Of a stretch of DNA of 9,245 nucleotides, positions 1 to 6,613 are shown in pieces (position 1 is the stretch's first letter; the number at the start of each line of letters is the position of its first letter). The translations under genes and the position numbers were made by a program. This stretch comes from Solobacterium sp. (GTDB taxonomy: Bacteria > Bacillota_I > Bacilli_A > Erysipelotrichales > Erysipelotrichaceae). The stretch lies in assembly GCA_016291725.1 (NCBI GenBank), contig JAEEYJ010000019.1:1-9245 (forward strand), in the 5' to 3' direction. Under the pieces are notes generated by a model, which saw nothing but the letters and a program-made list of their open reading frames with translations, did no database searches and was not told the DNA's origin.

Positions 1-1140
1 AAAGCAGAAAGAATCAGAGAATACTGGGGAAAGCTTCCGTATCCTTCAATGGAGGTAATCCTGGATGATGATTACCGCCTGTACATCTACAGAACGGTTC
101 AAGGAAAGAACTATTTCAATGATGGAAAGCAGTTTGATAAAGATCATTTCTATGATTACCTCGATTTCCTGTTTTCTTCATTGATCCATGCGGACATACA
201 CCTTGAAAGAGTCTTCATGAAGGATGCTGTGCGTGACATCTGCTACTGTGTGCAGCACGGTGATCCGTACTACAAGAACGTCATCTGGGCAGACGAGGGT
301 CCGGTAATCATCGATACCGACGATGTTGGATATTTCCCGCTTTTCTACGATGTATTCAGTTTTCTTTTCGATTCTCCGCACAATTCTTTTTTCAGCAATG
401 CATATGAATTCATCCGTTCAGCGGATTTCCAGAGCAGGATGAAGGACATCTGCTGTAAACTGGCAATTGAATACAGTGAAGATGTGACGGATCTGTATCT
501 TGCGGCGCGGCATTATTACTATATCAACAGGATGAACAGCAATACCCGGTTCGAGAACATTGATTATCACATGCATAACTATGTACATGCGGATCTGTCC
601 GGATTTCCTCTGGCTTCTGAAGCAGTGGAGGAATACCATGTCCGTCTCAGGAAGTACGGTATTGAGAAAACATTCATGCAGGAATTGTCCTGGTCGGCAG
701 CGAAGAAAGTACGGAAAATCAAAGAAAAGGCTTGGAAGTTCATAGAAATGAGGGGGGCTTTCAAACGGATTTCCTTTTTTCTGGAGGATGGAGAATACTA
801 TTACAATCAAGGCCGGTTCGGCAAGGCTGATAATCATCGGAGAGTGAATCCACTTAGAAAAGTCCGTGCAGAATCATCCGAAAAGCATCAAACAGTATAC
901 AATCACGGTACATACAATGTCCGCAGGGAACATACTGTCTTTACGTTCGATGATATGACCTGCTTTATTGAGAACAATCCCGTGCGCTATGCAGAAATCA
1001 AATCACGAATGGAACAGAATCCGGAAAAACTGCAGAGTCATGCAGGCATTGAATTCTACGATGACAAATGCATATTTGTCTGCCGGACGGCTGACAGTAT
1101 AAACTGTCTGCTGGAGCAGGAAAGCATAGCTCAGCAATGA
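1..1140 (+). CDS. APH/choline-kinase-like phosphotransferase-fold protein, 5' end cut by window
   Basis: The reading frame is open from base 1, so the true start lies upstream; the ATG at 49 is only the first Met inside the window and has no ribosome site. The visible 379 residues hold the Brenner motif of the aminoglycoside phosphotransferase/choline kinase fold. HGDPYYKN starts at codon 86 (H86, catalytic-type D88, N93), followed about 12 residues later by IIDTDD (metal-binding-type D105). The N-lobe is largely missing. The C-terminal third is basic and then acidic, with no recognisable domain, signal peptide or membrane segment. The substrate cannot be told; family members phosphorylate sugars, choline, antibiotics or cell-surface glycan precursors. 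Its AT-richer composition than the operon downstream suggests a different history, possibly an accessory surface-glycan locus to the left (inference). The fold call is fairly safe; the function is unknown. Confidence 0.6.
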   Translation, partial: KAERIREYWGKLPYPSMEVILDDDYRLYIYRTVQGKNYFNDGKQFDKDHFYDYLDFLFSSLIHADIHLERVFMKDAVRDICYCVQHGDPYYKNVIWADEGPVIIDTDDVGYFPLFYDVFSFLFDSPHNSFFSNAYEFIRSADFQSRMKDICCKLAIEYSEDVTDLYLAARHYYYINRMNSNTRFENIDYHMHNYVHADLSGFPLASEAVEEYHVRLRKYGIEKTFMQELSWSAAKKVRKIKEKAWKFIEMRGAFKRISFFLEDGEYYYNQGRFGKADNHRRVNPLRKVRAESSEKHQTVYNHGTYNVRREHTVFTFDDMTCFIENNPVRYAEIKSRMEQNPEKLQSHAGIEFYDDKCIFVCRTADSINCLLEQESIAQQ

Positions 1141-1194
1141 AAAACAACAGTATTAAGTTCTGTAGAAGCAGCAACATTCTGTTTCTGAAGGAAC

Positions 1195-1240
1195 TGAAAA
1201 GAAGAATCAAATGACCGGGTGATCTGTATCATCCGGTCAT
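1195..1240 (-). terminator. Intrinsic terminator of the minus-strand DUF5662 gene
   Basis: Bases 1211-1240 form a 13-bp stem (ATGACCGGGTGAT against ATCATCCGGTCAT, one G-U wobble) with a CTGT loop. Read on the minus strand it is followed by a T-rich stretch (bases 1210 down to 1195, containing TTCTTCTTTTC), as in Rho-independent terminators. The TGA stop of the minus-strand gene lies inside the stem. On the plus strand there is no T-run after the hairpin, so any role in stopping transcription from the convergent kinase-like gene is less certain. Confidence 0.7.
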
Positions 1241-1800
1241 AGTTCTGTATGGTTATGCAGGGACTGCTTGATTCTGGCGAAGACAGCCTCTTCTCCTTCC
1301 TCGGCGATCATGGTCAGGATCCGTTCAAACTGCGCTGCTGTATCCGGATGCATCGCCTGCTTTCCGGCAGTGGTCAGGAAGTACTGCAGCGGAGCATCCG
1401 GGGTATATTTGTCTTTGTTGTAGATCCGGGAAGCCGCCACACGGTCGCAGACGCTCTCAATGACATAGCGGTAGGGCATACGTACAGGTACAATGCCGTC
1501 CTTGGAGGAGTCGAACCAGTAGTCGTAATGATGCTTGTTCAACCCCCGGTGATGAATCCATCCAGGTGCATATCCCTCTGCTTCACGCTGGGCATCCCAC
1601 GGGGTGCGGTATCCCTGGTAGTACCTGACACTAGGCCAGAATTCCGCCGGGGAGTATTTGGACAGGTCGTGGACCATTCCCTGGTAGTACAGACCGCACT
1701 GAAAGCAGTACCGGCGCACCAGTCTGCGGTGTTCATGCACGGTTTTCAGATGTCCTGCCAGCCGGGCAGCGAACGGTGTTTGAGAACGATGTTCCTTCAT
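1237..1800 (-). CDS. DUF5662 family protein, His-rich, possibly HD-domain-like metal enzyme
   Basis: A 187-residue soluble protein that I recognise as the DUF5662 family, which has no established function. Family hallmarks are HLKTVHEHRRLV (residues 17-28), HDLSKYSPAEFW (44-55), WIHHRGLNKHHYDYW (81-95) and DRVAASRIY (119-127). The spacing H22/H24 ... H44-D45 ... HH83-84 and HH90-91 ... D119 resembles the metal-binding layout of HD-superfamily phosphohydrolases such as YfbR; that link is inference. There is no signal peptide or membrane segment. The ATG at 1800 is chosen because conserved sequence begins by residue 17 and no other in-frame start fits, although only a weak GAAGCGG precedes it. 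The gene is monocistronic, divergent from nusB and convergent with the kinase-like gene. Some database entries label relatives 'catalase', which nothing in this sequence supports. Confidence 0.8.
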   Translation of the reverse strand: MKEHRSQTPFAARLAGHLKTVHEHRRLVRRYCFQCGLYYQGMVHDLSKYSPAEFWPSVRYYQGYRTPWDAQREAEGYAPGWIHHRGLNKHHYDYWFDSSKDGIVPVRMPYRYVIESVCDRVAASRIYNKDKYTPDAPLQYFLTTAGKQAMHPDTAAQFERILTMIAEEGEEAVFARIKQSLHNHTEL

Positions 1801-1809
1801 ATCCGCTTC

Positions 1810-1838
1810 ATTGTAGAACGCCGTCTTTTGTTATGCAA
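1810..1838 (-). promoter_or_regulatory. Candidate sigma-70/A promoter for the DUF5662 gene
   Basis: On the minus strand TTGCAT (1838-1833) and TACAAT (1815-1810) are separated by exactly 17 bases. The predicted transcription start (about 1803) lies only about 3 bases before the ATG at 1800, which would give a nearly leaderless mRNA and fits the weak ribosome site. An alternative is a perfect TATAAT on the minus strand at 1859-1854 with a poor -35 (GTTCTC), giving a leader of about 45 bases. Which one is used cannot be decided from sequence. Confidence 0.4.
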
Positions 1839-1855
1839 TAGGGTGGGCTTTGCAT
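1833..1855. repeat. Inverted repeat in the divergent promoter, operator-like
   Basis: ATGCAA (1833-1838) and TTGCAT (1850-1855) form a perfect 6-bp inverted repeat with an 11-base spacer, so the half-site centres are 17 bases apart. It lies between the -35 and -10 of the nusB promoter, and its left arm is also the -35 of the opposing candidate promoter. The geometry suits a dimeric regulator, but a 6-bp repeat can arise by chance. Confidence 0.25.
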
Positions 1856-1861
1856 TATAAT
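1833..1861 (+). promoter_or_regulatory. Candidate promoter of the nusB-xer operon
   Basis: A perfect TATAAT -10 box lies at 1856-1861. Seventeen bases upstream is ATGCAA (1833-1838), a poor -35 with 3 of 6 matches to TTGACA. Transcription would begin near 1868, about 18 bases before the nusB ATG. The -10 region ATTATAAT is palindromic, so it also reads TATAAT on the minus strand. This is the only promoter-like site found ahead of the operon. Confidence 0.5.
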
Positions 1862-1874
1862 AATATGAGGAATC

Positions 1875-1880
1875 AGGAGA
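1875..1880 (+). promoter_or_regulatory. Ribosome binding site fixing the nusB start
   Basis: AGGAGA lies 5 bases before the ATG at 1886. In-frame ATGs upstream (1850, 1865) would place this site inside the coding region and add residues that NusB proteins lack, so 1886 is the preferred start. Confidence 0.75.
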
Positions 1881-1885
1881 ACAGC

Positions 1886-2260
1886 ATGAGCCGACAGAGC
1901 AACAGAGAGAAAGCGGTTTTCTGCCTTTATCAGGGACTGCTTGTACAGAGGGATACAGAAGAACTGATCGAGGATAATCTGACAGAGGAAGAACGCAGGG
2001 AGGATCCGTACATCCTGCGCGTAATCCGGCAGGCGTACGAGGGAAAAGAACGCTACATCGCCATGCTGGATCCGCTGCTGGATGACTGGAGCTTTAACCG
2101 CCTTGGCTATGTGGAGCAGGCAATCCTGCTGTGCGGCTGCGCAGAGAGCGAGATCGGGGAAGTAGCGATGCCGGTCATCATTGACGAGTGCGTACGCATT
2201 GCCAAACTGTACGGCGATGATTCCTACCGTCTGATCAATGGAGTGATGGACAGGATATGA
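1886..2260 (+). CDS. nusB: Transcription antitermination factor NusB
   Basis: NusB is an all-helical RNA-binding protein that pairs with NusE (ribosomal protein S10) on boxA of rRNA leaders to prevent premature termination. The 124-residue product shows the family pattern. The N-terminus has R7, A10 and LY (14-15). Residues 68-84 carry W68, R72, EQAILL (77-82) and G84. The conserved C-terminal block runs from IDE (99-101) through RIAKLYGDD (104-112) to LINGVMDRI (116-124). It is slightly short for the family (about 130-140), the loop after the first helix being compact. It is the first gene of the operon, and its TGA stop overlaps the ispA start in an ATGA. In many Bacillota xseA and xseB follow nusB; here they do not. 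Confidence 0.93.
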   Translation: MSRQSNREKAVFCLYQGLLVQRDTEELIEDNLTEEERREDPYILRVIRQAYEGKERYIAMLDPLLDDWSFNRLGYVEQAILLCGCAESEIGEVAMPVIIDECVRIAKLYGDDSYRLINGVMDRI

Positions 2261-3108
2261 TCGGCAGAATACGGGAATTTGATGAAATCCTGAAGAAGGA
2301 AACAGGCCGTATAGCGGATTCCAGGCTGCTGGAAGTGATGGAATACTCATTGCTGGGCGGTGGAAAGCGGATCCGGCCGCACCTGCTCTACAGCGTTCTT
2401 TCAGGCTATGGAAAGGATCCGGCACTGGGGGATCCGTTTGCCTGTGCCATTGAGATGGTTCATACCTACTCACTGATCCATGATGATCTGCCGGCAATGG
2501 ACAACGACGAGCTGAGAAGGGGAAAGCCGACAAACCATGTCCGCTTCGGTGAAGCCGCTGCTATACTTGCCGGAGACGCCCTCCTGACCTATGCGTTCGA
2601 AGTGTGCACACACAGCAGCGCTCCCGCAGAGCAGATTGTCCGGATCGTGAATCTGCTGGCACACGGTGCCGGACCGGACGGTATGGTGCTCGGCCAGGTA
2701 TACGATACGCTGGAGGAGAAGGATGCGGACTGGGCATTCCTGGAGCGCACCCACGCACTCAAGACAGGACAGATGTTTGCGGTTCCGCTGGCAGCGGGGG
2801 CTGTCCTTGCCCAGCGCAGCGAAGAGGAAGTACAGCGCTGGTACAGACTGGGAATCCGTCTCGGTCTGGCATTCCAGGTCCAAGATGACCTGCTGGATGT
2901 ACGTTCCAGCGCAGAAGAGCTTGGAAAGACAAATTCGGATATCAGAAACAACAAAACCACCGGTGTTACTCTTTTAGGGGAAAAGAGGGCAGAAGCACTG
3001 ATGGTGTCACTGTATCAGGAATGTGACGGCGCTCTGGATCAATTCGGGGGATTTGATCCGCAGGAACTGCGCAGCCTGATTGCATCGGCACGCGTACGCA
3101 ACATATAG
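2257..3108 (+). CDS. ispA: Short-chain (E)-prenyl diphosphate synthase, farnesyl diphosphate synthase type
   Basis: This cytosolic enzyme condenses dimethylallyl and isopentenyl diphosphate to geranyl and then farnesyl diphosphate, feeding undecaprenyl and quinone synthesis. The 283-residue sequence has GGGKRIRP (34-41), which binds IPP, and the first Asp-rich motif DDLPAMD (76-82) followed by ELRRGKPTNH. It also has the conserved KTGQMF (169-174) and the second Asp-rich motif DDLLD (210-214). The two extra residues within the first motif, together with the aromatic Y71 five positions before it, are the signature of bacterial type II farnesyl diphosphate synthases, so a C15 product is likely; geranylgeranyl cannot be excluded. 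The start overlaps the nusB stop (ATGA) with only AGGA one base upstream, pointing to translational coupling. Directly followed by dxs, which makes the precursor pathway. Confidence 0.93.
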   Translation: MIGRIREFDEILKKETGRIADSRLLEVMEYSLLGGGKRIRPHLLYSVLSGYGKDPALGDPFACAIEMVHTYSLIHDDLPAMDNDELRRGKPTNHVRFGEAAAILAGDALLTYAFEVCTHSSAPAEQIVRIVNLLAHGAGPDGMVLGQVYDTLEEKDADWAFLERTHALKTGQMFAVPLAAGAVLAQRSEEEVQRWYRLGIRLGLAFQVQDDLLDVRSSAEELGKTNSDIRNNKTTGVTLLGEKRAEALMVSLYQECDGALDQFGGFDPQELRSLIASARVRNI

Positions 3109-3113
3109 GAGGT
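3107..3113 (+). promoter_or_regulatory. Strong ribosome binding site for dxs
   Basis: AGGAGGT, a near-perfect anti-16S match, overlaps the TAG stop of ispA and sits 5 bases before the ATG at 3119. It fixes the dxs start: an in-frame ATG at 3080 lies within ispA and would add 13 unconserved residues. It is the strongest ribosome site in the operon. Confidence 0.85.
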
Positions 3114-3118
3114 CCCCT

Positions 3119-4975
3119 ATGGATCTGAAAGAAATCAAGGATCCTTCCGTTCTTAAAGAACTCAGTATGGAAGAGCTGAATGACCTGGCGGGTCAGATCA
3201 GGTCTTTTCTGATACACAGTGTTGCAAGGACCGGAGGCCATCTGGCATCGAATCTCGGTGTCGTTGAGCTGACGATCGCTCTGCACTGCGTTTTTGATTC
3301 TCCGGAAGACAGGATCTTCTTTGACGTAGGACATCAGTCCTATGTGCATAAGATCCTGACCGGCAGAGCAGAGCGCTTTGATACACTCCGGCAGTACAAC
3401 GGACTGAGCGGATTCCAGAAGAGAAGGGAATCCGGACACGATGTCTGGGAAGCCGGGCACAGCTCCACCAGCCTCAGCGCAGCGCTGGGCATGGCTGTCA
3501 GCCGGGATCTGCAGGGGAAGGACTACCATATCGTTCCGGTGATCGGCGATGGTTCGATTTCCTCGGGAATGGCCCTGGAAGCTTTGAATTCCATCGGTGC
3601 CGAGAAGAAAAGAATGGTCATCATCCTGAATGACAACAACATGTCCATATCCCAGAACGTCGGTGCATTGTCCATGAACTTTGCCCGGCTCAGAGCAGCG
3701 AAGACATACAACTCCTTCAAAAGGAATATGAAGAATGCCCTGAACCGGACAAATGTCGGAAAAGTGGTCTATCACGGTCTGAAGAGTGTAAAGGATGCAG
3801 TCCGTGACTCAGTTGTGGACCGGGGCATCTTCGGTGATTTCAACATCAACTATCTGGGACCGGTGGACGGGCACAACATCCATGATCTGATCCAGGTGCT
3901 CCATGTTGCGAAGGAGCACGAAGAGCCTGTGGTTGTACACGTAATCACGAAGAAAGGGAAGGGGTACCTTCCTTGTGAAGCGGACAAGGACGGACGCTGG
4001 CACGGTGTCGGCCCCTTCAACGTGGATACCGGAAAGCAGATCCATGAAGTGCCGGAAGGCTGGCTGACATGGAGCGGAGCGGTCGCAAAGTCGGTGCTGG
4101 AACTGGCGGAACAGGATGAACGCATCTGCGCCATCACGCCGGCGATGATAACCGGAAGCTGTCTGGAATCTTTCTTTGCGCGCTTCCCGGAGCGTTCCTT
4201 CGACTGCGGCATTGCCGAGGAGCATGCCGTTACGTTTGCGGCCGGTATGGCCATTTCTGGAATGCGTCCCTTCGTGTCGGTATACAGTTCCTTTATGCAG
4301 CGTGCGTATGATCAGATCAACCACGATGTATGCCGCATGGATCTCCCGGTTGTCTTCGGCATTGACCGGGCAGGGCTTGTCGGCGCAGACGGCGAGACGC
4401 ACCACGGTGTATTTGACCCGGGAATCCTCAAACCGCTGCCCAACCTGATTCTTGCGCAGCCCAAGGATGCGCAGGAAGCTGCTGATCTGCTGTATACAGC
4501 GTTCCATCAGAACCATCCCTTTGCCTTGCGTTATCCGCGCGGCGAGACAAAAGCAGACATTTCCGCATATCATGAGATTCCTGTCGGTTCGTGGGAGACC
4601 TGTTTCAATCCTGCTGAGGCAAAGGCAGTAGTGCTGACGTACGGCTGTGATGTTGAGAGGGTCTGCAGCAAATTCTCTGTCAACGGGATTCCTGCGGAGG
4701 TAATCAACTGCCGGTTCTTCAAGCCGATGGATACAGCGTGCCTGAACCGGATCGCAGGGATGAATGTACCGGTGATTGTCTATGAGACGGATCTTCTGGA
4801 AGGCGGCCTTGGTGCGTCAGTGCTGGAATACTACGGAGACAGGCAAATCAATGTGCAGGTCCACCGGATCGGGATCGGAGACCACTATGTACAGCAGGGC
4901 TCAGACAAGCTGCTGAGGAAAGCAGAGGGCATCAGTCTGAACGATCTGACGGATCTGCTGGACAGGATTATATGA
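3119..4975 (+). CDS. dxs: 1-deoxy-D-xylulose-5-phosphate synthase (Dxs)
   Basis: Dxs is a thiamine diphosphate enzyme that joins pyruvate and glyceraldehyde 3-phosphate into DXP, the first and usually flux-controlling step of the MEP isoprenoid pathway. The 618-residue product is full length. Visible features, numbered from the ATG at 3119: RTGGHLASNLG with the active-site-type H41; the thiamine diphosphate motif from GDGS (143-146) to NDNN (171-174); the pyrimidine-domain glutamate in GIAEEHAVT (E367); DRAGLVGADGETHHG (416-430); and substrate-contacting arginines in RYPRG (471-475). The C-terminal transketolase-like domain ends in LDRII. Pairing with ispA puts the entry and the prenyl-chain-building steps of isoprenoid synthesis under one promoter. 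Its TGA overlaps the recN ATG. tlyA, which commonly follows dxs in Bacillota, is absent. Confidence 0.96.
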   Translation: MDLKEIKDPSVLKELSMEELNDLAGQIRSFLIHSVARTGGHLASNLGVVELTIALHCVFDSPEDRIFFDVGHQSYVHKILTGRAERFDTLRQYNGLSGFQKRRESGHDVWEAGHSSTSLSAALGMAVSRDLQGKDYHIVPVIGDGSISSGMALEALNSIGAEKKRMVIILNDNNMSISQNVGALSMNFARLRAAKTYNSFKRNMKNALNRTNVGKVVYHGLKSVKDAVRDSVVDRGIFGDFNINYLGPVDGHNIHDLIQVLHVAKEHEEPVVVHVITKKGKGYLPCEADKDGRWHGVGPFNVDTGKQIHEVPEGWLTWSGAVAKSVLELAEQDERICAITPAMITGSCLESFFARFPERSFDCGIAEEHAVTFAAGMAISGMRPFVSVYSSFMQRAYDQINHDVCRMDLPVVFGIDRAGLVGADGETHHGVFDPGILKPLPNLILAQPKDAQEAADLLYTAFHQNHPFALRYPRGETKADISAYHEIPVGSWETCFNPAEAKAVVLTYGCDVERVCSKFSVNGIPAEVINCRFFKPMDTACLNRIAGMNVPVIVYETDLLEGGLGASVLEYYGDRQINVQVHRIGIGDHYVQQGSDKLLRKAEGISLNDLTDLLDRII

Positions 4976-6612
4976 TTACACATCTGTACATAAAGAACTT
5001 CATCCTGATTGATGAAGCAGATCTGGACTTCGAAGATGGTTTTTCGGCTTTCGTCGGTGAGACGGGAGCCGGCAAATCCATCTTTATTGATGCGCTTTCC
5101 CTGCTGTGCGCAGACAGAGCAAGCACCTCCTACGTCGGCAGAAACAGCGATAAAGCGATCATTGAAGGGACATTTACGCTTCAGGACAATGTCCATGCCA
5201 GGCAGACACTGCTGGACGCCGGGTTTGATGTGGAGGAGGAAACCGTATTTACACGGGAATTCACACGTTCCGGCAGAAGTACGGTCCGGATTGATCACCG
5301 TACGGTACGTCTGTCCTTCATGCGTGAGGTTCTGAAATATGAAATGGATATCCATGGCCAGCGGGAGACAGAGGATCTGCTGAATGCCCGGGAACATCTG
5401 CGCTATCTGGATGAGTATGCCGGAAACGGAGCGCTTCTGCAGCAGACAACGGAGAAATATGAATCCTGGCAGTCACTCTGCAGTGAGCGGGAGAAAGCGC
5501 TGGAAGAAACATTCAATGAAGAAGAACTGGAATTCCTGCAGTACCGGATCAAGGAAATCGATGTAGCAAAGCTCAGGGAAGGGGAAGAAGAGGAACTGCT
5601 TGAGAGGGAGAAGCGGCTGAAAGCGCTGGCAAACTCTCTAGGTGCACTCAATCGCTCTGTCAGCCTGTATGAGGCTGTTTCAGACGGATTGTATGAACTG
5701 AACAAATGTGTACAGTCCATCGATGATTCCCTCGCAAAGGAGCTGAAACAGGCTGTAAACGACAGCTACTATGCAATTGATGATGCAGTCGGCCAGCTGC
5801 GGCATACTGCCAACGGATTCGAGTACAGTGAACGGGAGATGGACAGCATTGAAGAGAGGCTGTTCCAGATCCAGAAGCTGAAGCGGAAGTACGGCAGGAG
5901 CATCCATGAGATACTGGAAAGACAGTCCTCCATGCAGGAACAGGTGGACCGCTTCAGCAATCGTGCTGAATGGCTGGAGTCCATGGAGAAGAAAATCCAG
6001 GCTGCTTACGGTGAATATGAAGAAACAGCGCTTTTGCTGCACCAGTCCCGTGAAAAGGCCGGTGCAAAGCTGGACCAGGCAGTTCTGGCTTCCATTGAAG
6101 GACTGTACCTGCCTGATGCCCGCTTCCGTACGGTGCTGGAGAAAGGCAGACCCTCCGCGAACGGTACGGACCATGCGGAATTCATGGTAAGTATGAACAA
6201 AGGAGAGGATCTGAAACCGATGAGCACTGTTGTCAGCGGCGGTGAACTGTCCCGTTTCATGCTGGGCATGAAGACGGTGTTTGCCGGACTGCATGGAATA
6301 CGGACAATCATCTTTGATGAAATCGATACCGGTGTCAGCGGCAAGGTCGCTTCCGCCATCGGACGCAATATGCAGAAGCTCTCGGAAGATGCCCAGGTGT
6401 TCAGCGTTACGCATTCTGCGCCTGTCGCAGCCTGCGCAGACCGGATCTATCTGGTCGCCAAAGAAACAGAAGGGGAGAGAACCCGTACGTATATCGATAT
6501 GCTGGAGCCGGAGGATGCCATCGTGCAGCTGGCGCTCATCGCTTCGGGAAAACGGACCGACGCTTCGGAGAAAGCTGCCCGCGAGCTGTACGAGAGGAGC
6601 CGCCGCAGCTGA
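4972..6612 (+). CDS. recN: DNA repair protein RecN (SMC-like ATPase)
   Basis: RecN is a cytosolic SMC-family ATPase recruited to DNA double-strand breaks, where it helps RecA-mediated repair. The 546 residues match the usual length (about 550-570). In order: Walker A GETGAGKS (29-36); IHGQRETEDLL (127-137), the family's IHGQHE-like block; a charged coiled-coil arm with a central break (roughly 155-375, e.g. the EEEELLEREKRLKAL stretch near 205-219); ABC signature VSGGELSRFMLG (421-432); Walker B TIIFDEID (445-452, D449 and E450); and the H-loop VTHSAPVAA (479-487). The H-loop departs from the VTHLPQVAA I expect in this family. The start overlaps the dxs stop (ATGA), with AGGA 4 bases upstream. 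The next gene, dinB, begins one base after the stop. Confidence 0.95.
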   Translation: MITHLYIKNFILIDEADLDFEDGFSAFVGETGAGKSIFIDALSLLCADRASTSYVGRNSDKAIIEGTFTLQDNVHARQTLLDAGFDVEEETVFTREFTRSGRSTVRIDHRTVRLSFMREVLKYEMDIHGQRETEDLLNAREHLRYLDEYAGNGALLQQTTEKYESWQSLCSEREKALEETFNEEELEFLQYRIKEIDVAKLREGEEEELLEREKRLKALANSLGALNRSVSLYEAVSDGLYELNKCVQSIDDSLAKELKQAVNDSYYAIDDAVGQLRHTANGFEYSEREMDSIEERLFQIQKLKRKYGRSIHEILERQSSMQEQVDRFSNRAEWLESMEKKIQAAYGEYEETALLLHQSREKAGAKLDQAVLASIEGLYLPDARFRTVLEKGRPSANGTDHAEFMVSMNKGEDLKPMSTVVSGGELSRFMLGMKTVFAGLHGIRTIIFDEIDTGVSGKVASAIGRNMQKLSEDAQVFSVTHSAPVAACADRIYLVAKETEGERTRTYIDMLEPEDAIVQLALIASGKRTDASEKAARELYERSRRS

Positions 6613-6613
6613 T

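Noticed and set aside
1831..1838. TTATGCAA near nusB as a second dif-like half-site (one base from TTATGCGA at 9001-9008)
   Set aside because: There is no opposing ATAA arm six bases away, so no 11-6-11 site can be built; the similarity is probably chance.
1249..1860. 203-codon plus-strand open frame opposite the DUF5662 gene
   Set aside because: Complementary-strand shadow of a gene with clear family motifs; no ribosome site or recognisable product.
1808..2533. 241-codon minus-strand open frame opposite nusB and ispA
   Set aside because: Antisense to two genes with strong family signatures; sequence looks random.
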